From Shewanella benthica KT99 (lineage in GTDB: Bacteria > Pseudomonadota > Gammaproteobacteria > Enterobacterales > Shewanellaceae), in assembly GCF_000172075.1 (NCBI RefSeq), contig NZ_ABIC01000007.1, positions 1-64,000 of the forward strand: 64,000 bases of DNA, read 5' to 3'. The notes under the pieces are model-generated. The model searched no databases. It was given only the letters and a program-made list of their open reading frames with translations, and was not told the origin of the DNA. A program made the position numbers and the translations under genes. Shown piece after piece: positions 27,860 through 36,908 of the stretch. How positions within the stretch are numbered: the first letter of the stretch is position 1; each line of letters begins with the position of its first letter.

Positions 27860-28072
27860 TTAGGGTGACAGCGGGTCGAGATGACGCCGCTGGGCGTTTA
27901 TTTTTACGTTAGAGGGGCAATTCTCGGCAGACCCAGACCTTACTTGTTCGATTGCTTCATCGCCTATGATGAGGCAATCGAGGCCCTTGTGCTTGAAATG
28001 TTGCCTTAATTTATAGCCTACCGAATCTTGGCTCTTATCTATGTTATCGGCATCGAAACCGAACTTGTTCAT
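27860..28072 (-). CDS. Short hypothetical frame, uncertain
   Basis: 70 codons reading MNKFGFDADNIDKSQDSVGY and KHKGLDCLIIGDEAIEQVR. Amino-acid composition is protein-like but there is no good ribosome binding site and no family I know. It may be the end of a decayed gene. The rest of 27,669-28,118 shows nothing I can name. Confidence 0.3.
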   Translation of the reverse strand: MNKFGFDADNIDKSQDSVGYKLRQHFKHKGLDCLIIGDEAIEQVRSGSAENCPSNVKINAQRRHLDPLSP

Positions 28073-28118
28073 AGACCCGATAAAGCATCTCGACGAAGGA
28101 CATCAGCTCAGATTGGCT

Positions 28119-29405
28119 TTAAGCTTGCTCGAGTGCCTGCGACACATCGCTGATGATGTCATCTATGTGCTCGATTCCCACAGATATGCGGATCAGGTCT
28201 TCCGATACTCCGGCTTTGGCGAGCTCGTCGGCATCGAGCTGTCTGTGGGTTGTCGATGCCGGGTGACAGGCGAGGGACTTGGCATCGCCTATATTGACTA
28301 AGCGTAAAATCATCTGTAGAGCATCGATAAAATGGCCGCCCGCCTCCTTGCCATCACAGTTCTGGCTGGGTTTTATGCCGAAGCTGATGATCCCCGATGC
28401 CTTGCCGCCGGTGATCTTGTGGCAGATATCTCGAAATGGGCTGTTTGGCAGCGCGGCGTAGTTGACCCAACTGACTTTGGTGTGTTGCTGCAGATATTCG
28501 GCTAATGTTAGTGCGTTGCTACAGTGGCGCTCCATTCTCAACGCCAGAGTTTCTAAACCTTGTAGTAATAGGAAGGCGCTTTGTGGTGCCAATGCGGCAC
28601 CGGTATTTCTCAGTGGCACCACGCGGCAACGGCCGATAAAGGCGGCCGGGCCGAAGGCGTCTGTGTAGACCACCCCATGATAAGACGGGTCCGGCTCGTT
28701 GAGCAGAGCAAAACGCTCAGGCTCTGCCGCCCAATCGAACTTACCGGAATCTATGATAACGCCGCCTATGGTGGTGCCGTGACCGCCAATATACTTGGTC
28801 AGGGAATGGATCACGATATCGGCGCCAAACTCAAACGGCTTACACAGGACTGGCGTGGCCACGGTATTATCGACGATCAGAGGTACGCCATGCTTATGGG
28901 CTATTTCGGCTAAACGTGTCAGGTCGACTATGTTGCCTGCTGGGTTACCGATAGACTCACAAAAAAGCGCTTTAGTCTTGTTATCTATGTGGGCTTCTAA
29001 GCCTGTGTAGTCATCAGCCGCCGCCATTCGTACATCGACACCCTGGCGAGGAAGTGTGTGAGCAAATAAGTTATAGGTGCCGCCATAGAGTTGACTGGTG
29101 CTGACGATATTGTCACCCACTTGGGTCAGGGCTTGAATGGCGTAGGTTATCGCCGCCATGCCCGATGCTACCGCGAGTGCACCGACACCGCCTTCAATCG
29201 CCGCTAATCTTTGTTCCAATACATCCGTTGTCGGATTCATGATGCGGGTGTAGATGTTGCCTGCGACCTTTAGATCGAACAAATCGGCACCGTGTTGGGT
29301 GTCGTCGAAGGTGTAGGAAGTGGTCTGATAGATAGGGACTGCTGCGGCCTTGGTAGTGGCCTCTGATTTATATCCGTGGTGCAGCGCCAGTGACTCTAGT
29401 TTCAT
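28119..29405 (-). CDS. metY: O-acetylhomoserine sulfhydrylase (MetY)
   Basis: 428 residues of the Cys/Met-metabolism PLP enzyme family. The PLP lysine is Lys204 in HSLTKYIGGHG; SGMAAITYA and NPTTDVLEQRLAA are the usual cofactor and dimer segments. Length near 430 with the insertion FDWAAEPERFALLNEPDPSYHG is typical of MetY rather than MetB/MetC. It makes homocysteine from O-acetyl(succinyl)homoserine and sulfide. A two-copy MetJ box lies 46 bases upstream. Frame intact. Confidence 0.93.
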   Translation of the reverse strand: MKLESLALHHGYKSEATTKAAAVPIYQTTSYTFDDTQHGADLFDLKVAGNIYTRIMNPTTDVLEQRLAAIEGGVGALAVASGMAAITYAIQALTQVGDNIVSTSQLYGGTYNLFAHTLPRQGVDVRMAAADDYTGLEAHIDNKTKALFCESIGNPAGNIVDLTRLAEIAHKHGVPLIVDNTVATPVLCKPFEFGADIVIHSLTKYIGGHGTTIGGVIIDSGKFDWAAEPERFALLNEPDPSYHGVVYTDAFGPAAFIGRCRVVPLRNTGAALAPQSAFLLLQGLETLALRMERHCSNALTLAEYLQQHTKVSWVNYAALPNSPFRDICHKITGGKASGIISFGIKPSQNCDGKEAGGHFIDALQMILRLVNIGDAKSLACHPASTTHRQLDADELAKAGVSEDLIRISVGIEHIDDIISDVSQALEQA

Positions 29406-29450
29406 CTTTTCTTCCTAATTCCTTTTGAATGAAATACGAACATAACAAGT

Positions 29451-29466
29451 GGACGTCTAGAAGTCT
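29451..29466. promoter_or_regulatory. MetJ operator of metY
   Basis: Two adjacent 8-mers GGACGTCT and AGAAGTCT each match the met box AGACGTCT at 7 of 8 positions. MetJ with SAM binds such tandem boxes and represses methionine genes. Confidence 0.7.
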
Positions 29467-29694
29467 AAATGTTTTTGGGTTTTTATGTAAAGACACCGGC
29501 AAGGCTCTGGTATCGGCTCGGCTAAAAATGCGTGTGGAGATCCGTTCTAATATTTAATTTTCCTAGACAATGTGACTCATTATTGCTCCTGCTTACATAC
29601 GCTTACTGTATATCGGCCTCAGAATTGAGAGGCTAGTTTTGGAGTAAATCGTAAGCTAAATCTAAATAGCCACTTTTTAAAGAAAGGGATCTGT

Positions 29695-30207
29695 ATGAAT
29701 GTCACTGGAATAACCGCTCAGGGCGCCGCGATTGGCGCAGATCTATCAAATGTATCGGTCAAGGCGAGCGCGAGCAGTGTAGGAAGTGCAAGCAATAGCC
29801 AGCCAATAAATAGTCAGAAAACAGAAGGGAAGAGCAAGGATCCCGAGGCTGCTGCTGTTACCTCTTCGGCGGCTAATAAGGACTCGGCGAGTGACGTCGT
29901 GTCGATATCTAAGGAGGGGCAAGCCGCATTGTCAAAGGAGCTGGGAAGTAAACTGCACGGTCAAATGGCTAAAGGTAAGGACAGTGCCGGTTCGGCGGCG
30001 GGCAGTGCTAAGTCCCCGAACGGGCAACAGCTGGAACGTTTGCAGAAAAAATTGAAAGTGATCAAGGAGCTGTTGAAGGAGTCTGTTAGAGACAGGAGTG
30101 ATTCAGGTAAAGATAAAAGCAAGGAACTTCAGCTACAAGTGGCCCAATTGACAATTCAACTTGCCGATTTGGTTAAGAAATCGAGCACTCAGGCGAAAAC
30201 AGCATAA
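29695..30207 (+). CDS. Hypothetical Ala/Ser-rich protein with C-terminal coiled coil
   Basis: 170 residues, preceded by AAAGGGA. The first 95 residues are low-complexity and rich in Ser, Ala and Gly (SVKASASSVGSASNS), containing DVVSISKEGQAALSK, a motif also found in flagellum-associated and repeat proteins. Residues 105-165 form one long amphipathic coiled coil (LERLQKKLKVIKELLKE, then LQLQVAQLTIQLADLVKK). No signal peptide. I do not recognise a family with certainty. It ends 7 bases before the convergent dead kinase gene. Confidence 0.65.
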   Translation: MNVTGITAQGAAIGADLSNVSVKASASSVGSASNSQPINSQKTEGKSKDPEAAAVTSSAANKDSASDVVSISKEGQAALSKELGSKLHGQMAKGKDSAGSAAGSAKSPNGQQLERLQKKLKVIKELLKESVRDRSDSGKDKSKELQLQVAQLTIQLADLVKKSSTQAKTA

Positions 30208-30213
30208 ATGGAG

Positions 30214-31622
30214 TTAGCTATTGCTTTTGAGCGAATAACCACTTGGTATACGACAGCTGAAACTGGCACCGCCATCAGGGGGTCGGCTCACGCTTAACTC
30301 TCCGGACATGCGTTTCGTCGCAGCCTTGGCGATAGCTAGGCCCAGGCCTAAACCGCCGGTTTGTTGATTTTGGCTCTTGTCTAAGCGGGAGAAGGGGATA
30401 AAGATGGTGTCGAAATCTTCTTTCGCTATACCCGGGCCATCATCTGCCACTGTGATGATGAGCTGTGTGTCGGCTTGATTCACTTCCTTAATTTCAACAC
30501 AGATGATGACGGTGGACTTGGCATATCTGATGGCATTCTTAACTAAGTTATCGAACATTAATCTGAGATAGGCAGGGTCGCACTCCAGCTCTTGTTGATG
30601 ACAATAGAGGATAACGTTCTTGGTCTTATCTTGATTCAACTGGATTATACGCTCGTCTAAATATGCTTCGAGTTTAATGACTTGCTTGCTTATGGACTTG
30701 TCTTCACCGATTGCGGCATTGAGTTTAGAGAAAGTCAGCACTTGTTTGGTGAGCTCATCGATATCATCTATATAGGTATCTATGTTATCGAGCAAGGCAA
30801 CTTGTTGGGGCTCAGTACTGCTCTTTCGTAATAGCCCTGTGGCTAGCTGTATGCGGCTCAGAGGAGTACGCATCTCATGGGGTACGGCCTGGGCAAATAT
30901 CTGATTCTCTTTCACGGTTTCGGTAATTGATTCGGCCATCTGATTAAAGCTAGTCGCCAAGGCTTTCACTGGCTCAGATAACTTGGGGGAGGCGCGCACC
31001 ATAAGCTCGCCGCGACCAAATTTATCATTGGTGTCGATAAGCTGGTTTATCTGCTTCTGTAACTGGCGGACAGGAAAATAGAGGGGGCACTTATCGCCAA
31101 TATGGCTACAAAAAGCAGTATCAAGGGGAGTATGTCTTCCGGATGTTGTTGCCATAAGATGGCTAAGTTTTGCAGCTTGATGTCATCGTCGACCTCAGTG
31201 TGTGCATCATCAAAAAAGTGATATCGGTCGCTGATGAGCATCGCACCTTTAGCATTAGCCAGGGGGTAAACGGCTAACAGATTTTCATCCTCGCGTTCAT
31301 AGATCAGGCTGTTCTCTAGGGTATATAAGTACTCACAGGCTTCACATTGTGGCGAGCCATCCCATATCGCCTGCCATTGGATATCGAATACTAGCAGTTT
31401 TTTTGGCAGGGATTGAATGTAAGCTTCAGACTCCACACCACTGTGTTTCAAAGAGGTGGAGATCTCATTGAAGATGTAACTGGTGTCGGCATGAAAATCC
31501 ACCATGGCACTCTTATTAATCGATTCTTCACTGACATAAATAGTCATCATTATGCTGCCGAACAAGGCGAGTATGATCCCCAGATAGAGGCGGGCGAATA
31601 GTGGAGGAATAAATTTAGCCAT
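30214..31622 (-). pseudogene. Frameshifted sensor histidine kinase (RstB/EnvZ-like)
   Basis: Two overlapping frames carry one protein. The upstream frame (31,622 to about 31,080) has helix 1, a periplasmic loop with CEACEYL and helix 2 (LPLILLFVAILAIS). The downstream frame (about 31,090 to 30,214) continues with LYFPVRQLQKQINQL, the HAMP-like linker, HEMRTPLSRIQLA (phospho-acceptor His), DNLVKNAIRYA (N box), DDGPGIA (G1) and GGLGLGLAIAK (G2). The shift lies at about 31,075-31,095. The paired regulator is also broken, so the system is probably lost rather than a sequencing error. Confidence 0.85.
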
Positions 31623-32270
31623 TGACTAACATATACCCCTTGTTACGCACGGTTAAAATAAGCTTATAAGGTGAGCAGATATCGCCAAGTTTCTTCCTTA
31701 AGCCTGAAATTCGCATATCCACAGATCTGTCATTAGCGTCATAATCTATGCCGCGCAGGGAGCGTGATACTACCTGGGTTTGAGGCCAACAGGAGTAAAA
31801 TGTCATATTCAGCTTCGGTAAGTTGGGGATTTAATTCTCCAAGGCTGATCGTTTTGTTCGCAGTATCTAGCTTTAGCTGGCCAACCTCTATCACTACCGT
31901 ACTCGGGGATTGACTGCCTGCCTGTCTGAGGAGGGCGTCAATGCGCGCTACCATGTATGGGTTTTGTCAGATAATCATCGGCCCCCAGCTTTAACAGGCT
32001 GACTTCACTCATATCGTCGGCGCAGGCGGTTAGCACCAGTATGGGACTAAAATAGAAACAGCGGGATTGCTTGCAGATCTCGATACCATCTAAGCCGGGT
32101 AACATGAGATCGAGTATGATCAGATCAGGCTGATAGCGCTTAATGGTATCTATCGCAAGCAGGCCATCATTAACAATTTTAGTTTCATAATTTTCCGCCT
32201 CCAGATACATGGCGGTCAATCGTGAGATCTCTAAATCATCTTCTATGATGAGTATGCGCGCTTTTACCAC
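31615..32270 (-). pseudogene. Response regulator with two frameshifts (RstA/OmpR-like)
   Basis: Starts at GTG after GGAG. The receiver part (ARILIIEDDLEISRL, phospho-Asp in LIILDLMLPG, LTKPI) stops near 31,940. A second frame from about 31,950 continues MVARIDALLRQAG through AEYDILLLLASNPG. A third frame from about 31,790 gives SRSLRGIDYDANDRSVDMRISGLRKKLGD and the end NKGYMLVNG of the winged-helix domain. The three pieces in order form a complete OmpR-family regulator of about 235 residues. The stop overlaps the kinase start by a few bases, as in an intact operon. Confidence 0.87.
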
Positions 32271-32459
32271 AGGAACTCCTAATGCCAATTTTGGTGTTGA
32301 GATGAGCAGCTAGAAGCGCTTATTTTTACAGACTCTCACCGTTAATGATAGTGCGCTTACACCCGCTTACATGGGTCGTGCCTTAGCTTACAGCCGCTTA
32401 CTTTTTATTCCTCCTGCCCATGATAATTTTGTTCACACAGATAATTTCGGGGACATATT

Positions 32460-33733
32460 ATGAATAAAGTATTATTGGCAAGCCTGCTGGTCACAAGTTT
32501 AGTGACAGTGGTGGCGTGTGACTCAGATGCTTCAAGCACTAAATCAGTACCAGAGACGACAGGAGCTGGTACTGATACGACGGGCACAGGCAGTAAACTG
32601 TCGGCTGCAACCTTAGCCTTGGATATCACCGGTGTGCCGGACTCTCTGTCGGCGACATACAGCTCTGTGCTTAAATTTAACCGTTACACCCAAGTACAAG
32701 CCCCTAATGGCAAGTCGATACACCTTATCGCCCAGGATAAATTGTCCGATAATCAAATTGTCAGAGCACGTTCTATCTTGACTCACTATCTTGACTCACT
32801 ATCTTGACTCACTATCTCACCGACTATCCTGGTTCTGAATATGGCAGCGATAAGTCGGCTGTGGCGAATAAAATGGCGGATAACGGCGCTATCTTATTAC
32901 TGCTCAATGGCCAGGATGACGGCACTAATCCGGCGACAAACTTAGGTGGTCAGCCGCTTTATCAGAATGAAATCCAGGTCGAGGGAGGCAACTGGTATAT
33001 CAATCAAACCTATGATGGCCACCGTGATGCCAGTTTCGAAGAGATACTGCACCTGGTTTATGACTACGGCATTGGCGTCGATCAAAACCCTGAGTTTATG
33101 GGTGCGTTAGCCGATTATCAGGCCGAAATTAGCAGCGCTCAGATAGTCGCGCTTAATGACAAACTATGGGGCATAGGATCGCCTGATTGGATTGCCGAAC
33201 TGACACTAGAAAATAGTCTGACTCAGGAGTATTTAGCCACAGTTATTGACTCATATTATGGCCTCTGGGGAGCTTGGTCTGGCAGTGATACCCATGGCAT
33301 GTGGGGCGGCTATGTGGCGAAAATCAGAGCTGAAATCAGCAGTGAAGATCCCTTGGGCGCTAAGCTGATGGATAATAAGTTCTTTCACCCTTATCTGACC
33401 TATGATGCCCGCATAGATGCTAGCTTTGAGGGAGATTTTAGCCTGAAATTTAATGCGAATTTAGGCTACACCCATCATGCCCAGTATCTTAAAGATGTCA
33501 CTTTAACGGGTGATAACAACAGCAATGTTATAGTCAATGGCTTCGATAACCGCATCACGGGTAATGCGGCAACCAATATCGTGTTCTTTAGCGGTAGCTC
33601 AGCACAGTACACTATAGAAAAACAGTCGGATGGTTCGACTCTTATCTCAGATATGGTTGATAACCGAGACGGAGTATGCCGGGTCATTCATATAGAACAG
33701 GCTGCTTTTAGCGATACTAATATCGACTTGTAA
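32460..33733 (+). pseudogene. Lipoprotein gene split by a 13-bp triplication
   Basis: The first part (32,460-32,807) is a lipoprotein with signal and lipobox VTVVACDSD, then LALDITGVPDSLSATYSSV and HLIAQDKLSDNQIVRARSI. The second part (from 32,804, in another frame) continues LTHYLTDYPGSEYGSDKS, through DASFEEILHLVYDYG and ends in a region like calcium-binding beta-roll proteins (ITGNAATNIVFFSGSSAQY, HIEQAAF). The break is exactly the triplicated 13-mer at 32,778-32,816; a single copy would join the frames as SILTHYLTDYP. It could be a dead gene or a switching one. Function unknown; exported and surface- or periplasm-attached. Confidence 0.75.
32778..32816. repeat. Three tandem copies of a 13-mer inside the lipoprotein gene
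   Basis: TTGACTCACTATC occurs at 32,778-32,790, 32,791-32,803 and 32,804-32,816 without mismatch. One or four copies keep the reading frame open, two or three break it. Confidence 0.95.
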
Positions 33734-33754
33734 GCATAAACAACTTAGATTCCA

Positions 33755-33856
33755 AGGATAACCGAATGGCGTTTTAATGGCCCAGAAGGATTAGAAAGTC
33801 TAGTTCCCAGAGGGGATTATCGCGCCAACAACAGCGAGGCGTTACTAGTACCTTGA
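33755..33856 (+). pseudogene. Relic of a LysR-family regulator
   Basis: A short frame reads ITEWRFNGPEGLESLVPRGD then YRANNSEALLV before a stop. The pattern WRF-GP-G and RANNSEALL belongs to the effector domain of LysR-type regulators, about residues 205-240. No other part of such a gene is left. Confidence 0.55.
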
Positions 33857-33919
33857 CTCATTCATTTACTGATAAGTAAGGTCAGTATTTAGCGTTTATT
33901 TACCGGTATAGAAAACTTA

Positions 33920-34544
33920 ATGGTGTACCGCCTGCACGCACTGATATGCAGAAATATTTTGAGGTCACTCGATGGTGGCGGCAGTAAATGCAGGGCAACA
34001 ATTTACTCTAGCGAAGATGGTGTAATTGGGACTGGTGTAGCTGGGCGTGCAAATCCACTTCACGGTTTATCACCGACATTTGAATCCATTCAGATGTCCC
34101 CCTTCGGTTCTCGTGAGCCGGGTATGGTCGGCGCGGCAATCGAGAGCCGATGCCGTGTGGGCTCATCGTCGATGGCCACCATGTGCATGCTGCCGCGGCT
34201 AGAGTGGCTATTTACGCTAAGCCAAGAGTAAGGTGATGTTAGTCACAGATGCTATGCCACCTTTAGGTCTCGATGAGGCAGCAAGTTTCGAACTCTTTGG
34301 CACTCAGGTTATACGCCAAGGTGATAGGTTGAATATCGTGACGGGTGAGCTTGCCGGCTGTGTATTAGACATGGCGGGTGCGATTAGAAACACGGTCAAG
34401 ATATTAGGTTTGCCTTTGGATGAAGCGATTCGTATGGGCTATTTATACCCAGCTGAGTATTTAGGTTTAGCCAAAAGCCAGGGACAAATAAGTGTAGACA
34501 GCCGAGCAGACCGAGTATTGCTAAACGATGAGCTGAAACACTGA
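33920..34544 (+). pseudogene. Fused relics of N-acetylglucosamine kinase and nagA
   Basis: The first ~50 codons from 33,960 (SLDGGGSKCRATIYSSEDG, GTGVAGRANPLHGLSPTFES) are the N-terminus of a BadF/BadG-type N-acetylglucosamine kinase. At about 34,093 they run into MSPFGSREPGMVGAAIES from the middle of N-acetylglucosamine-6-phosphate deacetylase. Around 34,150 the NagA frame shifts to GLIVDGHHVHAAAARVAIYA, and at about 34,230 it shifts again into LVTDAMPPLGLDEAASFELFG, RMGYLYPAEYLGL and the C-terminus. A deletion therefore joined two genes of the nag cluster and two frameshifts followed. Confidence 0.8.
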
Positions 34545-34690
34545 TAGGCGACACGTCTGTCTTTAAGGCCTAGCATTACCCATTAACATAAAGCCCTAGT
34601 CATCAGTCTGGGGCTTTATGTTATCTAGAGTTTGTCTATAAAAGCAGAATAAAAATATAAATAATAAACGATAAAGTATAGGGGGGTTGT

Positions 34691-34980
34691 AATGGAAGTG
34701 AGTCTTGCTAAGGCACCTAAACGCTTAGATAAGCTACCGATTGCCCAGAGAATGCCACTCTAATAAGCATTCAGTGAAACGACTCTTCTTGTTACTCTTC
34801 TTTGGTGTGCTCTATAACCATCCCTGCTGTCGCCATCTATTTGGCATCTAGCTTAGTTAATTGGAAATATACGGCCCAGAGTCTGTTCGGCGGTGTGGTT
34901 AACTCCTTCCCGGTTTCTGCTCAAGCCCTCATTGGTGTCATTGCTCTGCTGCTGGTATATTGCTTAGATTTAGCGAGTAA
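34691..34980 (+). pseudogene. Relic of a membrane protein, perhaps NagX
   Basis: Starts MEVSLAKAPKRLDKL and meets stops; after a shift the sequence AIYLASSLVNWKYTAQSLFGG and ALIGVIALLLVYCLDL reads as two membrane helices. Position after the nag relics and the pattern of the last helices suggest NagX (a DUF5009-type membrane acyltransferase of Shewanella nag clusters), a tentative identification. It is cut off exactly where the tRNA-Thr fragment begins. Confidence 0.4.
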
Positions 34981-35012
34981 GTCAGTTGCTCTACCAACTA
35001 AGCTATGCCGGC
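34981..35012 (-). pseudogene. 5' fragment of tRNA-Thr (copy 1)
   Basis: On the minus strand the sequence equals the first 32 bases of tRNA-Thr (acceptor 5' strand, D arm, start of the anticodon stem) with one change (GCTTAG for GCTCAG). It ends just before the anticodon loop and joins unrelated sequence. Confidence 0.85.
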
Positions 35013-35041
35013 TTGTTCATTAACTAATATATTTTAGACAT

Positions 35042-35072
35042 AAAAAAGCCCCGAACAATGTCGAGGCTTTTC
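35042..35072 (-). terminator. Terminator after tRNA-Thr copy 1
   Basis: Read on the minus strand, AAGCCTCGA pairs with TCGGGGCTT around CATTGT, followed by TTTTTA; 7 bases after the tRNA CCA. Confidence 0.88.
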
Positions 35073-35079
35073 TATTATA

Positions 35080-35155
<76 letters not shown>

Positions 35156-35191
35156 TTATTCTTTAACAGTCATGGACTATTAACTAAATGT

Positions 35192-35267
35192 TGGTGCCCG
35201 AACCCGGAATCGAACCAGGGACACGAGGATTTTCAATCCTCTGCTCTACCGACTGAGCTATTCGGGC
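35192..35267 (-). tRNA. tRNA-Phe (anticodon GAA)
   Basis: 76 bases including CCA. Acceptor GCCCGAA pairs with TTCGGGC; anticodon loop TTGAAAA inside the stem AGGAT/ATCCT; T arm with GGTTCGATTCC. First gene of a tRNA unit with its promoter about 95 bases upstream. Confidence 0.97.
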
Positions 35268-35360
35268 AACTAAACAGAGTGTTAGTCATCTACTGCAAAT
35301 GAGTTTTAAACCAAGGTTTAAATAAGGCGTTTTTAGTCCCGTCTCGTTTGGAGTGCGCGT

Positions 35361-35389
35361 ATAATATAGCGATGTTATTAGCTGTGCAA
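35361..35389 (-). promoter_or_regulatory. Promoter of tRNA-Phe/Thr unit 1
   Basis: Minus strand: TTGCAC, 17-bp spacer, TATTAT, followed by a GC-rich discriminator (ACGCGCAC) typical of stringently controlled stable-RNA promoters. Confidence 0.75.
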
Positions 35390-35540
35390 GCAGTTTCTTG
35401 TTAAACGAGTTTAAGCTGTCAAAAACTGAACAATCAATCTTGTTGAGATCTGTGTTCGAGCCTTAATTACTGCATATAACCAAGGGGACTCTTTGTTAAC
35501 AAAAGCTAACGGAAGGAGCTATAGCTATTAGAATGGGTCA

Positions 35541-35572
35541 GTCAGTTGCTCTACCAACTAAGCTATGCCGGC
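35541..35572 (-). pseudogene. 5' fragment of tRNA-Thr (copy 2)
   Basis: Identical 32 bases to the fragment at 34,981-35,012, cut at the same base before the anticodon loop, then followed by different sequence. Confidence 0.85.
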
Positions 35573-35601
35573 TTGTTCATTAACTAATATATTTTAGACA
35601 T

Positions 35602-35634
35602 AAAAAAAGCCCCGAACAATGTCGAGGCTTTTTT
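35602..35634 (-). terminator. Terminator after the repeat array
   Basis: Same hairpin as at 35,042-35,072, now with a longer T-run on the minus strand; lies directly downstream of the last 129-bp repeat and should end the transcript of tRNA unit 2. Confidence 0.87.
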
Positions 35635-35640
35635 ATTGTA

Positions 35641-36414
35641 TGGTGCCGGCACCAAGAGTCGAAGCTCCGGTGGAAGTAACCTACTGATTCATTCTAGCTA
35701 ATAGGGCTCAAATTACAGATACAAAAAAGCCACTAATTAAAGTGGCTTGGTTGTTCTTCTTAAGGAAGATGGTGCCGGCACCAAGAGTCGAAGCTCCGGT
35801 GGAAGTAACCTACTGATTCATTTTAGCTAATAGGGCTCAAATTACAGATACAAAAAAGCCACTAATTAAAGTGGCTTGGTTGTTCTTCTTAAGAAAGATG
35901 GTGCCGGCACCAAGAGTCGAAGCTCCGGTGGAAGTAACCTACTGATTCATTTTAGCTAATAGGGCTCAAATTACAGATACAAAAAAGCCACTAATTAAAG
36001 TGGCTTGGTTGTTCTTCTTAAGAAAGATGGTGCCGGCACCAAGAGTCGAAGCTCCGGTGGAAGTAACCTACTGATTCATTTTAGCTAATAGGGCTCAAAT
36101 TACAGATACAAAAAAGCCACTAATTAAAGTGGCTTGGTTGTTCTTCTTAAGAAAGATGGTGCCGGCACCAAGAGTCGAAGCTCCGGTGGAAGTAACCTAC
36201 TGATTCATTTTAGCTAATAGGGCTCAAATTACAGATACAAAAAAGCCACTAATTAAAGTGGCTTGGTTGTTCTTCTTAAGAAAGATGGTGCCGGCACCAA
36301 GAGTCGAAGCTCCGGTGGAAGTAACCTACTGATTCATTTTAGCTAATAGGGCTCAAATTACAGATACAAAAAAGCCACTAATTAAAGTGGCTTGGTTGTT
36401 CTTCTTAAGAAAGA
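35641..36414 (-). repeat. Six tandem 129-bp repeats carrying the 3' half of tRNA-Thr
   Basis: Unit starts at 35,641, 35,770, 35,899, 36,028, 36,157 and 36,286; each period is exactly 129 bases and the array abuts the 3' end of tRNA-Thr at 36,415. On the minus strand every unit reads: spacer, a hairpin (AAGCCAC-TTTAATTA-GTGGCTT) with a T-run, about 45 bases of spacer, then GAATCAGTAGGT and, after a 15-base insertion in place of the variable loop, CTTCGACTCTTGGTGCCGGC plus ACCA, i.e. the T-loop/acceptor 3' strand with CCA. Units differ at only one or two bases. They should be co-transcribed with tRNA unit 2. Similar in principle to the tyrT repeats of E. coli. Confidence 0.95.
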
Positions 36415-36490
<76 letters not shown>

Positions 36491-36511
36491 GTATTTTCTC
36501 ATCAATAGATA

Positions 36512-36569
36512 AACTCGGGAGCAATCTATTTGATTACCAGTCACAACTCTAATAACAAGCTATGCCAGC
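36512..36569 (-). pseudogene. Degenerate tRNA-Thr copy
   Basis: Between the second tRNA-Phe and tRNA-Thr a stretch aligns to tRNA-Thr with many changes: plus-strand AACTCGGGA, GATTAC-AGTCA, and AAGCTATGCC-GC remain in order. Stems no longer pair and the acceptor 3' part is missing. Confidence 0.65.
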
Positions 36570-36576
36570 TAAATGT

Positions 36577-36652
36577 TGGTGCCCGAACCCGGAATCGAAC
36601 CAGGGACACGAGGATTTTCAATCCTCTGCTCTACCGACTGAGCTATTCGGGC
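36577..36652 (-). tRNA. tRNA-Phe (anticodon GAA), second copy
   Basis: Identical to the tRNA-Phe at 35,192-35,267; first gene of unit 2 with its own promoter upstream. Confidence 0.97.
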
Positions 36653-36743
36653 AACTAAACTGAGTGTTAGTCATCTACTGCAAATGAGTTTTAAACATGC
36701 GTCTAAATCAGCTTGTTATACCTGATTCGTTTGAAGTGGGCGT

Positions 36744-36772
36744 ATCTTATAGCGCAGCCTTCCTACCTGCAA
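36744..36772 (-). promoter_or_regulatory. Promoter of tRNA-Phe/Thr unit 2
   Basis: Minus strand: TTGCAG, 17-bp spacer, TAAGAT and a GC-rich discriminator (ACGCCCAC), aligned with the promoter of unit 1. The rest of 36,773-37,098 is AT-rich intergenic DNA with one Fur box. Confidence 0.7.
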
Positions 36773-36908
36773 GTGCTATTTTGTTATAAACCCACCATTC
36801 GGTTAGTTAGTGTGCAAACTAGGTCTTTATTTCTCCACACTGTAGTTTTTACTTAATTCTCTAAAGCCTTGTAGAACACGCTCTCACCCCTTAAAATAAA
36901 ATGTATTT

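Noticed and set aside
35641..36414. CRISPR array
   Set aside because: The whole 129-bp unit is repeated without variable spacers, and it contains tRNA-derived sequence.
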